A DNA stretch of 64,000 nt from Nisaea nitritireducens (GCF_014904795.1 NZ_JACZFS010000009.1:62001-126000); one strand, 5' to 3'; shown: positions 42,957 to 53,806, numbered from the stretch's first letter. Translations and numbers: made by a program. Notes: generated from the sequence alone by a model not told the origin.

Positions 42957-43283
42957 CTATCGGCGTCCTTTGCTGCCATAGGCAGCCGCAGCCTTCCTGC
43001 GCAAGTTCGCGGAATCGGACGAAGGCGGTTCTTCAGCCGCCTTTTGGGCCATTGCCTCCGACAGTAGTTCAAGCAGCCCAATGACGTGCTTCATTTCCGG
43101 AGCGAGAGCGTGAGCTTCTTTCGAAGGCAGGTCCGGGATAGCGGTACAAACCGATGCGACATCCGCTTCAAGGCCGGTTAGCGCGCCGGAGATGGTCGAC
43201 GACGGTTCCTGTAGTGCGGCCTCCAGGCGTGCACGGATCGAGGCCAGACGTTTCTCCGGGCTTTCAGGATTGGCGGCTGTCAT
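42957..43283 (-). CDS. Small helical protein, unknown function
   Basis: 108 residues, mostly alpha-helical, without membrane segment or signal. Two helical stretches (LASIRARLEAALQEPSSTIS and EMKHVIGLLELLSEAMAQKA) and a basic tail RRKAAAAYGSKGRR. It overlaps the FlhB-tail-like gene upstream by four bases (ATGA), so the two are coupled. I do not recognise it; a small export-associated chaperone or regulator is a guess from position only. Confidence 0.6.
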   Translation of the reverse strand: MTAANPESPEKRLASIRARLEAALQEPSSTISGALTGLEADVASVCTAIPDLPSKEAHALAPEMKHVIGLLELLSEAMAQKAAEEPPSSDSANLRRKAAAAYGSKGRR

Positions 43284-43684
43284 TTCTGCTCCTCGACGCG
43301 GACCCGTTCGTTGGCGCGATATACATAGGTAAGGATCTCGGCCACTGCTGCGAAGGCTTCAACCGGAATTTCGCAATCCACTTCAACCGCCGCGAGGATC
43401 TGGGCCAGGTCGGGGTCTTTCCGCACCTTTACATCGTTTTCGAAAGCAAGGCGCAGGATCTTTTCCGCTAGCTCTCCATAGCCCTTGGCGATCACCCGCG
43501 GTGCGTCTTCAGTTCCGTCATCGTGATTGAGAGCGATTGCAATCTGGCGGTTTTTTGACGCGTTGGCCTCACGGCGGGCCTTGGCCGCACGCCGCTCCAT
43601 CGCCGCGCGCTGCCCCTCCCGGTCTGGGAGGGCTTCTGCGTCGGACACCGAAATTCCTGTCAGGTCTCGCGTACGGTCTGTCAT
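43280..43684 (-). CDS. FlhB C-terminal-domain-like protein (FhlB/FlhX type)
   Basis: 134 residues from the ATG at 43684. The first 45 residues are charged; the rest matches the cytoplasmic switch domain of FlhB: IAIALNHDDGTEDAPRVIAK, ENDVKVRKDPDLAQILAAVE and IPVEAFAAVAEILTYVYRAN. No membrane part is present, and the NPTH autocleavage motif is replaced by NHDDG. Such proteins can partly stand in for the FlhB tail in some bacteria. Full-length FlhB is encoded at 46.3 kb. Divergent from flgB. Confidence 0.82.
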   Translation of the reverse strand: MTDRTRDLTGISVSDAEALPDREGQRAAMERRAAKARREANASKNRQIAIALNHDDGTEDAPRVIAKGYGELAEKILRLAFENDVKVRKDPDLAQILAAVEVDCEIPVEAFAAVAEILTYVYRANERVRVEEQK

Positions 43685-43731
43685 CTGGACAAGTATATGC
43701 GAGCACACGCCCAGGCCAAACAAGCCAATCT

Positions 43732-43747
43732 TGGCACGATGTTTGCT
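43732..43747 (+). promoter_or_regulatory. Sigma-54 promoter of flgB operon
   Basis: TGGCAC-GATGT-TTGCT is a perfect match to the consensus TGGCAC-N5-TTGCW, followed by T-rich sequence. Predicted start near 43758, 55 bp before flgB. The element lies just upstream of the divergent FlhB-tail-like gene. Confidence 0.93.
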
Positions 43748-43812
43748 TTTATCGTTGCGAGAGCCGTGAAGGTTCTCAGGGTTTAACGAAAAGTGCGCGA
43801 GCGAGAGTCGAT

Positions 43813-44226
43813 ATGTCGATCACCAATCTGACACTGATGAACATGGCACAGCACAAGCTGAACTGGCTTTCCGAACGCCAGTCCGTGTTGGCGCAGAACA
43901 TCGCGAATGCCGACTCTCCGAGCTACCGGTCGCAGGATCTTACGCCGATCAATTTCAAGCGTGAGGTTGAGCAGGGGCTCAAGCTTCCCGTCGCGGTAAC
44001 GGAAGGCAACCACATGACCGGAACCACACCGCGCAACGATTTCCGTATCGACAAGACGGGATACAAGGAAGTTTACGAAGCGAGCCCGAACGGTAACGGC
44101 GTTGTTTTGGAAGAGCAGATGATCGCCGTGCAGGACACCAAGCTGCAGTACGATCTCGCGCTGAATCTCTACAACAAGCAGATCGGCATGTTCCGCACTG
44201 CACTCGGTGGCGGCGCTGGCAGGTAA
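43813..44226 (+). CDS. flgB: Proximal rod protein FlgB
   Basis: 137 residues. The axial motif is present (WLSERQSVLAQNIANADSPS, then YRSQDL) and the end MIAVQDTKLQYDLALNLYNK is typical of FlgB. It forms the lowest rod layer. Start at 43813, chosen by the family N-terminus MSITNLTLMNMAQHKLNWLS. First gene of flgB-flgC-fliE-fliQ-fliR-flhB. Confidence 0.93.
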   Translation: MSITNLTLMNMAQHKLNWLSERQSVLAQNIANADSPSYRSQDLTPINFKREVEQGLKLPVAVTEGNHMTGTTPRNDFRIDKTGYKEVYEASPNGNGVVLEEQMIAVQDTKLQYDLALNLYNKQIGMFRTALGGGAGR

Positions 44227-44272
44227 GCAGGCCCCCCAGTAAAAACAGACGTGGACAGGAAAGGATCAAGTC

Positions 44273-44683
44273 ATGGATCTCAATTCTGCGATCAAGATTT
44301 CCGCATCCGGTATGCGGACCCAGGGCACCCGGCTCAGGGTCATTTCCGAAAACGTGGCCAACGCGGATTCGCTCGGTTCGGTCAAGGGCGTGGACCCTTA
44401 CCGCCGCAAAACCATCGTCTTCGAGAATTATGTCAACCGGGAGGACGATGCCGAAATGGTCCGTGTCGCGAAGATCGGCCGGGACGATTCGGCGTTCAAG
44501 CTGGCCTACGAGCCGTTTCATCCCCTGGCCGACGAAGATGGATATGTGCGCCGGCCGAATGTGAACAGCCTGATTGAAATGATGGACATGCGGGAAGCGC
44601 AACGCAGCTACGAGGCCAACCTTTCCTCGATCGAGATGGCGCGCAGCATGCTGCAGCGGACGGTCGATCTATTGCGCGGCTAA
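44273..44683 (+). CDS. flgC: Proximal rod protein FlgC
   Basis: 136 residues with AIKISASGMRTQGTRLRVIS plus ENVANADS at the start and NSLIEMMDMREAQRSYEANL near the end, characteristic of FlgC. It stacks on FlgB in the rod. 46 bp downstream of flgB. Confidence 0.94.
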   Translation: MDLNSAIKISASGMRTQGTRLRVISENVANADSLGSVKGVDPYRRKTIVFENYVNREDDAEMVRVAKIGRDDSAFKLAYEPFHPLADEDGYVRRPNVNSLIEMMDMREAQRSYEANLSSIEMARSMLQRTVDLLRG

Positions 44684-44752
44684 GAGACCGGCCGGGCTGG
44701 AAAACGCACCTGATTCCGCGTAATATCGGATCAAATCGAAATGGAGATATCC

Positions 44753-45058
44753 ATGGTAGGTAATATCGGAAATGCGCTCGGGGCAGCTGGAATCGGCAAG
44801 GTTCCGGGAGCCGACGATACGAAATCCGCCGGCACGGTCGGGACGGATTTCTCCAGCTTCGTGAAGCAGGCGGCACAGGATGCGGTCGGTGTCATGGAGT
44901 CCGGTGAGCAGATGTCCATGAAGGGTATTGCCGGCGAGGCGGATCTGACCGACGTGGTGCAGGCGGTGAACAGCGCAGATATTACGCTGCGGACAATCGT
45001 CACCCTGCGGGATCGCATGGTTCAGGCCTATCAGGAAGTTATCCGCATGCCAGTTTGA
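44753..45058 (+). CDS. fliE: Hook-basal body protein FliE
   Basis: 101 residues from the ATG at 44753, preceded by GGAG at 7 nt; an ATG four codons earlier lacks a ribosome site. The C-terminal part (ADLTDVVQAVNSADITLRTI, then LRDRMVQAYQEVIRMPV) is the FliE core that joins the MS ring to the rod. Confidence 0.93.
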   Translation: MVGNIGNALGAAGIGKVPGADDTKSAGTVGTDFSSFVKQAAQDAVGVMESGEQMSMKGIAGEADLTDVVQAVNSADITLRTIVTLRDRMVQAYQEVIRMPV

Positions 45059-45151
45059 TGGCGCTTGCGGTTCCTTTTAGGGTCATAATCGGTTGGTCAT
45101 GAATTGCCCGGCAGGAATTGCCGGGCTGCACATGTTTGCCGGGATGAGATC

Positions 45152-45418
45152 ATGAATGAAGCTGATGCCATCGAGATCGGTCGCGAGGCCGTTATCACAA
45201 TGCTGACAATGTCGACGCCAATCATGTTGCTCGGCCTTGCCATCGGTTTGATGATTTCCCTGTTCCAGGCCCTGACCCAGTTGCAGGAAATGACACTGGT
45301 GTTCGTGCCGAAGATTATCATCGTGTTCGGCGGACTGATTTTCTTCCTGCCATTCATGCTGAACACGATCAGTGCCTTCATGCAGTCCATCGCTGACAAA
45401 ATCATATCGCTCGGCTAG
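45152..45418 (+). CDS. fliQ: Flagellar export gate protein FliQ
   Basis: 88 residues, the usual FliQ length, with two membrane hairpin helices (about 17-40 and 50-72) and the conserved LIGLMISLFQALTQLQEMTL-like sequence. The start at 45152 (MNEADAIEIGREAV) matches the family. Between fliE and fliR. Confidence 0.94.
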   Translation: MNEADAIEIGREAVITMLTMSTPIMLLGLAIGLMISLFQALTQLQEMTLVFVPKIIIVFGGLIFFLPFMLNTISAFMQSIADKIISLG

Positions 45419-45433
45419 GGCAGGCGCAGGTTC

Positions 45434-46198
45434 ATGCCTCTCGAGGATTTCCTCCCGACCCAGGTCTATATAATTCTGCTGGTGTTAAGCCGGTTGGGCG
45501 CGACGATGATGCTCATCCCGGGGATAGGCGAAACCTTTGTTCCCGTCCGCTACCGGCTGACCCTGGCAATCGGGCTGAGCCTCGTTGTCGCTCCCCTGAT
45601 CGGAGACAAAATCCCGTTGGCGCCGAGCGCGCCGGAGCTGGTGCGTCTGCTTTTTCTTGAAATGATCGTCGGCCTCTATTTCGGGATTGTCGCTCGTATC
45701 CTGCTGTTGACGATGGATACCGCCGGACAGATCATCGCCATGAATGCTGGCCTTGCGAATGCGCAGATCTTTAACCCTGCCATCGCCACGCAAGGCTCGT
45801 TGCCCGGCTTTTTCCTGCTTAATATCGCGACCCTGCTTCTGCTGATCACGGATCTGCATCATTTGCTGATCCGTGCCTTGATTGACAGCTACTCCCTGTT
45901 TCCTCCGGGGGAGCCGCTTCCCATCGCGGATTTTGCCGATGCGATTTCGACGATTATCTCGAACAGCTTCCAGCTTGCGGTCCAGCTTTCCTCGCCATTC
46001 ATTGTGTTGGGATTGCTTTTCTATCTGGTGATGGGGGTCATGGCGCGTCTGATGCCTCAATTGCAGATCTTTTTCGTCGCACTGCCGATCCAGGTGGTGA
46101 TGGGGCTGGTTGTTCTTTCTTTGGTTCTGAGTGGGGCCATGCTGGTCTTTTTGGAGTATTATGGCGCGAATATCGGGAGTTACGTGATCCCGACCTAG
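45434..46198 (+). CDS. fliR: Flagellar export gate protein FliR
   Basis: 254 residues with five or six hydrophobic segments and the family start LPTQVYIILLVLSRLGATMM, LIPGIGETFVPVRYRLTL, then NAGLANAQIFNPAIATQGSL. It is a core unit of the FliPQR gate. It starts 15 bp after fliQ and ends 57 bp before the preferred flhB start. Confidence 0.93.
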   Translation: MPLEDFLPTQVYIILLVLSRLGATMMLIPGIGETFVPVRYRLTLAIGLSLVVAPLIGDKIPLAPSAPELVRLLFLEMIVGLYFGIVARILLLTMDTAGQIIAMNAGLANAQIFNPAIATQGSLPGFFLLNIATLLLLITDLHHLLIRALIDSYSLFPPGEPLPIADFADAISTIISNSFQLAVQLSSPFIVLGLLFYLVMGVMARLMPQLQIFFVALPIQVVMGLVVLSLVLSGAMLVFLEYYGANIGSYVIPT

Positions 46199-46255
46199 TG
46201 TGTGTGGCGCTGCGGCAATGGGATTGCGGCAGCCGGGGCGATCGGAGCCGGTGGC

Positions 46256-47335
46256 ATGGCCGACCAGGACGATGCAGATAAGTCAGAAGAACCGTCTGCG
46301 CGAAAACTTTCCCAGGCACGGGAGAAAGGCAATACCCTCAGTTCCAAGGAGGTGAATAATTTCGCCGTCCTTTTGGGGGCGACGTTGATCGTGGGGCTGA
46401 TCGGGCCTTATTTGCTGACGGATATGAGCCGCGCACTGCTGTTTTTCATCGAGCGTCCCGACCGTGTCGACATGAGCGCCGTCGGACCGGTCCTTTACGA
46501 TACGCTGCTCAATGTGGGGATCGCTGTCGCGCCTGCATTGGGCCTTCTTGTCGTTCTGGCGGCTGGAGGAATTCTCGTACAGATCGGCTGGCTGATTGCT
46601 CCGTCAGCGATCGAACCGAAGCTTGAGAAAATCTCACCGATCGCCGGTGCAAAACGTCTGTTCAGCTTGAAATCGGTCGTTGAGCTGCTCAAGGGCATCG
46701 TCAAGATGGTTCTGGTCGGCTTCGTCGCCTATCTGATCGTCTCTCCGGAATTCTCGCGCGTCGAGCTCATGGTGCAGATGGACATCACGGAACTGCTCAA
46801 TGAAACCCATTGGGTGGCGATCAAGCTGTTCGTCGGCGTGCTGGCGATCATGGGTGTGTTGGCGACCGTAGACTACCTCTATCAGCGCTATGAGTTCATG
46901 AAGCAGCAGCGCATGTCCAAGCAGGAAGTGAAGGACGAGCACAAGCAGACCGAAGGCGATCCGCATGTTAAGGCGCGGCTTCGCCAGCTTCGTGCGGAGC
47001 GGGCGCGCACGCGGATGATCGCAGAGGTGCCCAATGCAACGGTTGTGGTCACGAACCCGACCCACTTTGCCGTGGCGCTGAAATACGAAATGGACGAAAT
47101 GGCCGCGCCAAGGGTTGTTGCCAAGGGCGTGGATGCCGTTGCTTTGAAGATCCGGGAAGTCGCGACTGAGAACGATGTTCCGATGGTCGAAAACCGGCCA
47201 TTGGCGCGGGCGCTGTTCGACAATGCCGAAATAGACGAGGAAATCCCGGAAGAGTATTTCAAGGCGGTGGCCGAGGTCATCAGCTATGTCTTCAAGATGA
47301 ACAAATCGAACGTGCCCGCGAACATCTCTCTATAA
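46256..47335 (+). CDS. flhB: Flagellar export switch protein FlhB
   Basis: 359 residues from the ATG at 46256 (MADQDDADKSEEPSARKLSQ; GGAG upstream). In-frame codons further upstream lack the family N-terminus. Four membrane segments (about 33-55, 80-105, 135-160 and 180-205) precede the cytoplasmic domain with the self-cleaving NPTH in VVVTNPTHFAVAL. It changes export specificity from hook to filament when signalled by FliK. Last flagellar gene of this run; cckA follows 59 bp downstream. Confidence 0.95.
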   Translation: MADQDDADKSEEPSARKLSQAREKGNTLSSKEVNNFAVLLGATLIVGLIGPYLLTDMSRALLFFIERPDRVDMSAVGPVLYDTLLNVGIAVAPALGLLVVLAAGGILVQIGWLIAPSAIEPKLEKISPIAGAKRLFSLKSVVELLKGIVKMVLVGFVAYLIVSPEFSRVELMVQMDITELLNETHWVAIKLFVGVLAIMGVLATVDYLYQRYEFMKQQRMSKQEVKDEHKQTEGDPHVKARLRQLRAERARTRMIAEVPNATVVVTNPTHFAVALKYEMDEMAAPRVVAKGVDAVALKIREVATENDVPMVENRPLARALFDNAEIDEEIPEEYFKAVAEVISYVFKMNKSNVPANISL

Positions 47336-47394
47336 ATCAGAAAAAGACGGGGGCGGAGGGCTCGTGTAAATGTCCCGCCCCTTGGGGAGACCGG

Positions 47395-49422
47395 ATGGAT
47401 CCGATGATTGTGCCCGCGGTGAGCGGCTTTGTGGCGGCCGCCGCCATTGCTGTCACTGCGACTATCAAGCTCAAGCGCTCCCGTGAGGCCTTAAGCACAC
47501 TTGAGGCGGAGCGTGAACAATTGCGGGGAGATGTGGCATCCCTGACAGCGGAGGTCTCTGACTTAACTCAGGCGGAGAAAGCCGAAGCAGCACCGCCGCT
47601 CCCGGTCTGCAGGTTCTCCGAAGAAGGTCGCTTTCTATCCGCCAGTCAGTCTTTCACTGAGCTGTTTGGAGCGGGTGACGGGGACAATATTGCCTCAAAC
47701 AAGGTCGTCCTCCGGCTGCGCCTGATGGTCAGCAAACACATGGAGCAGGTCCGGGCCGCAGAGCCGGGCGAGCTTGTCTTGGCAGGAACGGTGCCGGGGG
47801 AGGCGGATCAGTCCGCCTGGCAGGTGCAGCTCGCCATCGACAGGGATACCGACGATGCCGGAAGTATTCTGGCATTGCTGTTACCCCAGTCGGATAGCTG
47901 GACCGCGCCGGCTCTCGATTATGCCCCGGCGGGCATTGTTTTCCTCGGACCCGATTTCAAAACCATTCATGCGAATGCTGCTTACAGCGCGCTGGTTGAA
48001 GGCACCGGGCCGGGAGCGGCGGACCGGGGCACGCTCTTTGTCGATCTTATCGACGGGGAAGACCGGGAGGCTGCTGCCCGGTTCCTGGAGGCAGCATCCG
48101 CCGATGGTGAGAACATCGAAGTTCAGCTTGTCGACCGTGAAGGCGGCGACGGCATCGAGGTCGCTGTTTTCTGTCGTTCTCTCAAAGCCGGGGAAGGTCC
48201 GGACGGCGCAATTCTCGTTGTATACCTGATCGATATCGGTCGCCGCCGCCAATTGGAGGCGCAGGTTGCCCAGTCGCAGAAGATGCAGGCTGTGGGCCAG
48301 CTCGCCGGCGGTGTCGCGCACGATTTCAACAATCTGCTGACAGCCATGAACGGGTATTGCGATCTCCTGCTCGCACGTCACCGGCCGGGAGACCAATCCT
48401 TCTCGGATGTCATGCAGGTAAAGCAGAACGCCAACCGGGCGGCTAATCTGGTACGTCAGCTCCTCGCATTCTCTCGCCAGCAGACGATGATCGCGCGGGT
48501 GCTCGATGTCACCGAGACCGTTGCGGACCTGTCGCACCTGTTGCGCCGGCTGATCGGCGAGAACATTACTCTGAAGATCACCCACGGCCGCGAGCTCGCC
48601 CCGATCCGGGTCGATCAGGGGCAGCTCGAACAGGTGGTGATCAATCTGGTCGTGAATGCGCGCGACGCCTGTCCGAGTGGCGGCATGATCACGATGCGGA
48701 CCCAGGACTTTGTCACCCAGACGCCGGTCCGGCGCGGCGATGACATGATGCCGGTCGGGCGTTATGTGCAGCTTGATGTGGTGGATACCGGAACCGGCAT
48801 TGACGAGAAGATCATTGCGCGGATTTTCGAGCCGTTCTTCTCCACCAAAGAGGTGGGGCAGGGAACCGGCCTCGGTCTTTCGACAGTCTATGGCATCGTG
48901 AAGCAGATCAACGGCTTCATTTCAGTGGAGAGCACGGTCGGAGAGGGGACGACATTCTCCGTGTTCCTGCCGGCCTATGAGGGCAAGGAGGCGCTCAGCA
49001 GGCATGGCGAGGGGCAACTGGATGGCACCGAATCCCGCAAGGATCTGACCGGGGTTGAGACCATCATGCTGGTTGAGGATGAGGATCCTGTCCGTTTGTT
49101 CGGCGCACGGGCGCTGCGGAACAAGGGGTACAAGGTGATCGAGGCCCGCAACGGCGAGGCTGCACTGCAGTTGTTGTCGGATAAAAGCGAGGAAATCGAC
49201 CTGCTGATAACCGACGTGGTGATGCCGGGAATGGATGGCCCCACCCTCGTGCGAAAGGTGCGTGAGGACCGTCCGGACCTCAGGGTCATCTGCATTTCTG
49301 GCTATTCCGAAGACGCATTGCGCCAGCGCATCGAGGAAGACACGAACATTCACTTCCTGCCGAAGCCCTTCAGCCTGAAACAGCTCGCCGGAACGGTGAA
49401 GGATGTGCTCCACCCGCTATGA
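47395..49422 (+). CDS. cckA: CckA-type hybrid histidine kinase
   Basis: 675 residues: one N-terminal membrane segment (about 4-24), a coiled coil, a weak sensor region, a PAS domain (about 180-285), a HisKA domain with the phospho-acceptor His in GGVAHDFNNLLTAMNGYCDL, a HATPase with N and G boxes (VINLVVNARDACPSGG, GQGTGLGLSTVYGI), and a C-terminal receiver with Asp in LLITDVVMPGMDG. The HDFNN sequence and position between flhB and recA are CckA hallmarks. CckA phosphorylates ChpT and through it CtrA. Caulobacter CckA has two membrane helices; only one is seen here. Confidence 0.9.
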   Translation: MDPMIVPAVSGFVAAAAIAVTATIKLKRSREALSTLEAEREQLRGDVASLTAEVSDLTQAEKAEAAPPLPVCRFSEEGRFLSASQSFTELFGAGDGDNIASNKVVLRLRLMVSKHMEQVRAAEPGELVLAGTVPGEADQSAWQVQLAIDRDTDDAGSILALLLPQSDSWTAPALDYAPAGIVFLGPDFKTIHANAAYSALVEGTGPGAADRGTLFVDLIDGEDREAAARFLEAASADGENIEVQLVDREGGDGIEVAVFCRSLKAGEGPDGAILVVYLIDIGRRRQLEAQVAQSQKMQAVGQLAGGVAHDFNNLLTAMNGYCDLLLARHRPGDQSFSDVMQVKQNANRAANLVRQLLAFSRQQTMIARVLDVTETVADLSHLLRRLIGENITLKITHGRELAPIRVDQGQLEQVVINLVVNARDACPSGGMITMRTQDFVTQTPVRRGDDMMPVGRYVQLDVVDTGTGIDEKIIARIFEPFFSTKEVGQGTGLGLSTVYGIVKQINGFISVESTVGEGTTFSVFLPAYEGKEALSRHGEGQLDGTESRKDLTGVETIMLVEDEDPVRLFGARALRNKGYKVIEARNGEAALQLLSDKSEEIDLLITDVVMPGMDGPTLVRKVREDRPDLRVICISGYSEDALRQRIEEDTNIHFLPKPFSLKQLAGTVKDVLHPL

Positions 49423-49694
49423 GGCTTTCCGGGTGATTCGCTCGGTGAAGCAGGAACGGGATGAGAACAAAACTCCTGTTTCACCTTCGAAACGCAAAAT
49501 GTCGTATGCGGTCGAAAAGTGAATCCTAGATTTCGAACGTGAACAAAACAGGAAAATGTTCTTGTTAACGAGAACAAACATGGTACATACTGCAATCCGA
49601 ATTTCAGTTCAGTCCCGCCCATGAAGTTAAGACGACAGACGGGACCGCGCTGATTGCCATCGCAGGCGTCCTTGTGGGATATGGAGGATCGGGT
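49423..49694. other. recA promoter region
   Basis: 272 bp without a gene. It carries an exact SOS box at 49454-49468 and a near-perfect 20-bp palindrome at 49557-49576 that could be a second regulatory site. The recA start has GGAGG 7 nt upstream. Confidence 0.6.
49454..49468. promoter_or_regulatory. LexA (SOS) box upstream of recA
   Basis: GAAC-GGGATGA-GAAC is an exact match to the alphaproteobacterial SOS direct repeat GAAC-N7-GAAC, about 225 bp before recA. A weaker copy, GAAC-N7-GAAA, lies near 49540. Confidence 0.6.
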
Positions 49695-50771
<1,077 letters not shown>

Positions 50772-51066
50772 TCCGGACATCTGTTCCCGGGGCCGGGAAA
50801 ACCGGCCTCATTTGACAACGAATAACCCCGGCCCGATCTCGGTGCCGGGGTTTTCTTTTGCCGAAGCAAGGCGCGTTGCCGGAGCGGCTTCATTCGTTGA
50901 GATGGTGTGGATGTGGAAAATGGCGGATTCCCTAAGGCCCCGCGCTGGACAGAAGAGGGCTTCTTCAGTACAAGCGGAGCCCGCTTGCCGCGATGGCGCG
51001 GCGGGTTGAAAGGCACGGCAATACCAGCGGCAAAACAGACAATGGCCGCCGGACCGGAGAGACGAT
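50772..51066. other. Region between recA and alaS
   Basis: 295 bp: the recA terminator, then about 210 bp of leader in front of alaS including a GC-rich stem GCCGCG-ATGG-CGCGGC at 50987-51002. No gene or recognised riboregulator is seen. Confidence 0.5.
50824..50858 (+). terminator. Terminator of recA
   Basis: Nine-bp stem AACCCCGGC / GCCGGGGTT with an 11-base loop, followed by a T-rich tract. Confidence 0.88.
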
Positions 51067-53727
51067 ATGCAGACCGCGAACGAGATCCGACGCACATTCC
51101 TCGATTACTTCGTTGAGAACGGTCACGAGGAGGTCGCCTCCAGCCCCTTGGTGCCGCGGAACGATCCGACCCTGCTTTTCACAAATGCCGGGATGGTGCA
51201 GTTCAAGAACGTCTTCACCGGGCAGGAGCATCGCGACTACAACCGGGCGGCCACCTCCCAGAAATGCGTGCGTGCCGGCGGCAAGCACAACGATCTTGAG
51301 AATGTCGGCTACACGGCCCGGCACCACACCTTTTTCGAGATGCTCGGAAACTTCTCCTTTGGAGACTATTTCAAGGAACAGGCCATCGAGCATGCCTGGA
51401 CCCTGATCACCAAGCGCTATGGCCTGCCGGCCGACAAGCTGCTGGTAACGGTCTATCACGAGGACGAGGAGGCTGCGGCGCTCTGGCGTAAGATTGCGGG
51501 CCTGTCCGACGACCGGATCATCCGGATTGCCACCTCCGACAACTTCTGGGCGATGGGCGATACAGGCCCTTGCGGCCCGTGCTCCGAGATCTTTTTCGAT
51601 CACGGCCCGGACATTCCCGGTGGCCCTCCGGGCAGCCCGGACGAGGATGGCGACCGGTTCATCGAGATCTGGAACCTCGTCTTCATGCAGTACGAGCAGA
51701 TCGCGCCGGGCAACCGGGTGAACCTGCCGCGCCCGTCGATCGATACCGGCATGGGGCTGGAGCGTATCGCCGCCGTCATGCAGGGACAGCACGACAATTA
51801 CGACATCGACCTGATGCGCGCTCTTATCGAGGCGTCGGCCCACGAGGCCAATGTCGATCCGGACGGGCCATACAAGATTTCTCACCGGGTGATCGCGGAT
51901 CACTTGCGCGCTTCCAGTTTCCTGATTGCGGACGGCGTTCTGCCGTCGAACGAAGGCCGCGGCTATGTGCTGCGCCGGATCATGCGCCGCGCCATGCGCC
52001 ATGCCCATATCATGGGCTGCCGGGATCCGCTGGTCTGGAAACTGGTGCCGGCATTGGTCAAGCAGATGGGCGACGCCTTCCCGGAGCTCGGCCGCGCGGA
52101 AAGCCTGATCAAGGAAACCCTGAAGCTGGAAGAAACCCGCTTCAAGGAAACCCTTGGCCGTGGCCTGAAGCATCTTGAGGACGAGACCTCAAGGCTCGGC
52201 GACGGTGAAACTCTCGCCGGCGACGTGGCTTTCAAGCTTTACGATACCTACGGTTTTCCGCTCGATCTGACCCAGGACATCCTGCGCGGTCAGGGACGGC
52301 TCGTCGACACGGACGGTTTCGAGACCGCGATGGAACGCCAGCGCGCGGCGGCCCGGGCTGCCTGGTCCGGCTCCGGAGAAGCGGCGACCGATGCGGTCTG
52401 GTTCGAGCTGCGCGAGCAGTGCGGCGCCACCGAATTCCTCGGTTACGACACGGAACATGCCGAAGGCCAGATCGAGGCACTGGTGCTGGATGGCAAGCCG
52501 GTGAAACGGATCGACGGGCCGGCCGAGTTCGCCATGATCGTCAACCAGACCCCATTTTACGGGGAATCCGGCGGTCAGGTCGGCGATGCCGGAAGTGCCC
52601 GGACGCTGGGAGGGACGGAGATCGAAGTCTCTGATACCCAGAAAAAGGTTGGTGACCTCTGGGTCCACTTCGCGAAAGTCGGCGAGGGTGTGGTCGAGGT
52701 TGGCGACGCGGTCGAATTGACCGTCGACAAAGCGCGCCGAGGGCATACGCGGGCGAACCATTCCGCCACCCACTTGCTGCACGAAGCACTGCGCCGCCAT
52801 CTCGGCAAGCATGTGACGCAGAAGGGCTCACTCGTCGCGCCTGGAAGGCTGCGTTTCGATTTCGCCCACCCGAAAGCGATGTCCCACATGGAGCTGAAGG
52901 CGGTCGAGACGGAAGTGAACGAGCGCATTCGCGGCAATAGCGGCGTCAGCACCACCCTGATGGATCCTGAAAGCGCCATCAAGGCGGGCGCCATGGCGCT
53001 GTTCGGCGAGAAATATGGGGACGAGGTGCGGGTTGTCAGTATGGGCGGGGCGACGGACGATCCCGGCAAGCAGCATTACTCAACCGAGCTTTGTGGCGGT
53101 ATCCATGTGAACCGGACCGGCGATATCGGCGTTCTGCACATCATTTCCGAAGGCGCCGTCGCGTCCGGGGTGCGTCGGATTGAGGCTGTCACGGGCGCCG
53201 GTGCGCTGGAATATCTGGATGGCCGTGAGGGCCTGCTCACCGCAGCAGCGACAGTCGCCAAGGTTGCCGTCGATCAGCTTCCGGACAGGATCGGAACCCT
53301 GATCGAGGATCGCCGCAAGCTGGAGCGTGAAGTGCAGGATCTGCGCCGCAAGCTCGCGGAGGGCGGCGGGGCGGGCGAAGCACAGTCCAAGGATGTGGCG
53401 GGTGTCACTTACGCCGGCCGTACCCTTGAGGGTGTGCCCGCGCGCGAGTTGAAAGGCGTCGCGGACGGCCTGAAGCAGCAGATCGGTACGGGCGTCGTGG
53501 CCGTGGTCTCTTCCGATGAGGGCAAGGCGTCTCTGGTGGTCGGCGTTACGGCGGATCTGACGGACAAGGTCAGTGCTGTCGATCTGGTTCGTGTCGGCTC
53601 CGAGGCTCTTGGCGGCAAGGGCGGCGGCGGCCGTCCGGACATGGCCCAGGCCGGCGGCCCGGATGCGGACGCAGGCCCGGCGGCAATTGCTGCCATCGAA
53701 GCCGCCCTGGCTGAAAAACTGGCCTGA
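51067..53727 (+). CDS. alaS: Alanine-tRNA ligase
   Basis: 886 residues, full length. The class II catalytic core starts at [20 protein letters not shown] and includes [20 protein letters not shown]. The editing domain carries the zinc ligands in HSATHLLH (about 564-571) and CGGIHV (about 675-680), and the C-terminal oligomerisation domain has a Gly-rich end [16 protein letters not shown]. It charges tRNA-Ala and removes misacylated Ser and Gly. recA-alaS order is common in alphaproteobacteria. Confidence 0.97.
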   Translation: MQTANEIRRTFLDYFVENGHEEVASSPLVPRNDPTLLFTNAGMVQFKNVFTGQEHRDYNRAATSQKCVRAGGKHNDLENVGYTARHHTFFEMLGNFSFGDYFKEQAIEHAWTLITKRYGLPADKLLVTVYHEDEEAAALWRKIAGLSDDRIIRIATSDNFWAMGDTGPCGPCSEIFFDHGPDIPGGPPGSPDEDGDRFIEIWNLVFMQYEQIAPGNRVNLPRPSIDTGMGLERIAAVMQGQHDNYDIDLMRALIEASAHEANVDPDGPYKISHRVIADHLRASSFLIADGVLPSNEGRGYVLRRIMRRAMRHAHIMGCRDPLVWKLVPALVKQMGDAFPELGRAESLIKETLKLEETRFKETLGRGLKHLEDETSRLGDGETLAGDVAFKLYDTYGFPLDLTQDILRGQGRLVDTDGFETAMERQRAAARAAWSGSGEAATDAVWFELREQCGATEFLGYDTEHAEGQIEALVLDGKPVKRIDGPAEFAMIVNQTPFYGESGGQVGDAGSARTLGGTEIEVSDTQKKVGDLWVHFAKVGEGVVEVGDAVELTVDKARRGHTRANHSATHLLHEALRRHLGKHVTQKGSLVAPGRLRFDFAHPKAMSHMELKAVETEVNERIRGNSGVSTTLMDPESAIKAGAMALFGEKYGDEVRVVSMGGATDDPGKQHYSTELCGGIHVNRTGDIGVLHIISEGAVASGVRRIEAVTGAGALEYLDGREGLLTAAATVAKVAVDQLPDRIGTLIEDRRKLEREVQDLRRKLAEGGGAGEAQSKDVAGVTYAGRTLEGVPARELKGVADGLKQQIGTGVVAVVSSDEGKASLVVGVTADLTDKVSAVDLVRVGSEALGGKGGGGRPDMAQAGGPDADAGPAAIAAIEAALAEKLA

Positions 53728-53782
53728 ACGGGCGTGGCTTTGTCATCGACAGTGAGCAGATGATCGCCGTACCTTAACGAGG

Positions 53783-53806
53783 AGGCGCCCGCCGAGGGCG
53801 CCTTTT
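53783..53806 (+). terminator. Terminator of alaS
   Basis: Eight-bp stem AGGCGCCC / GGGCGCCT with a GCCGA loop and T4, 56 bp past the stop. Confidence 0.85.

Noticed and set aside
50965-52173. 402-codon minus-strand frame
   Set aside because: Antisense shadow of alaS, whose motifs are intact on the other strand.
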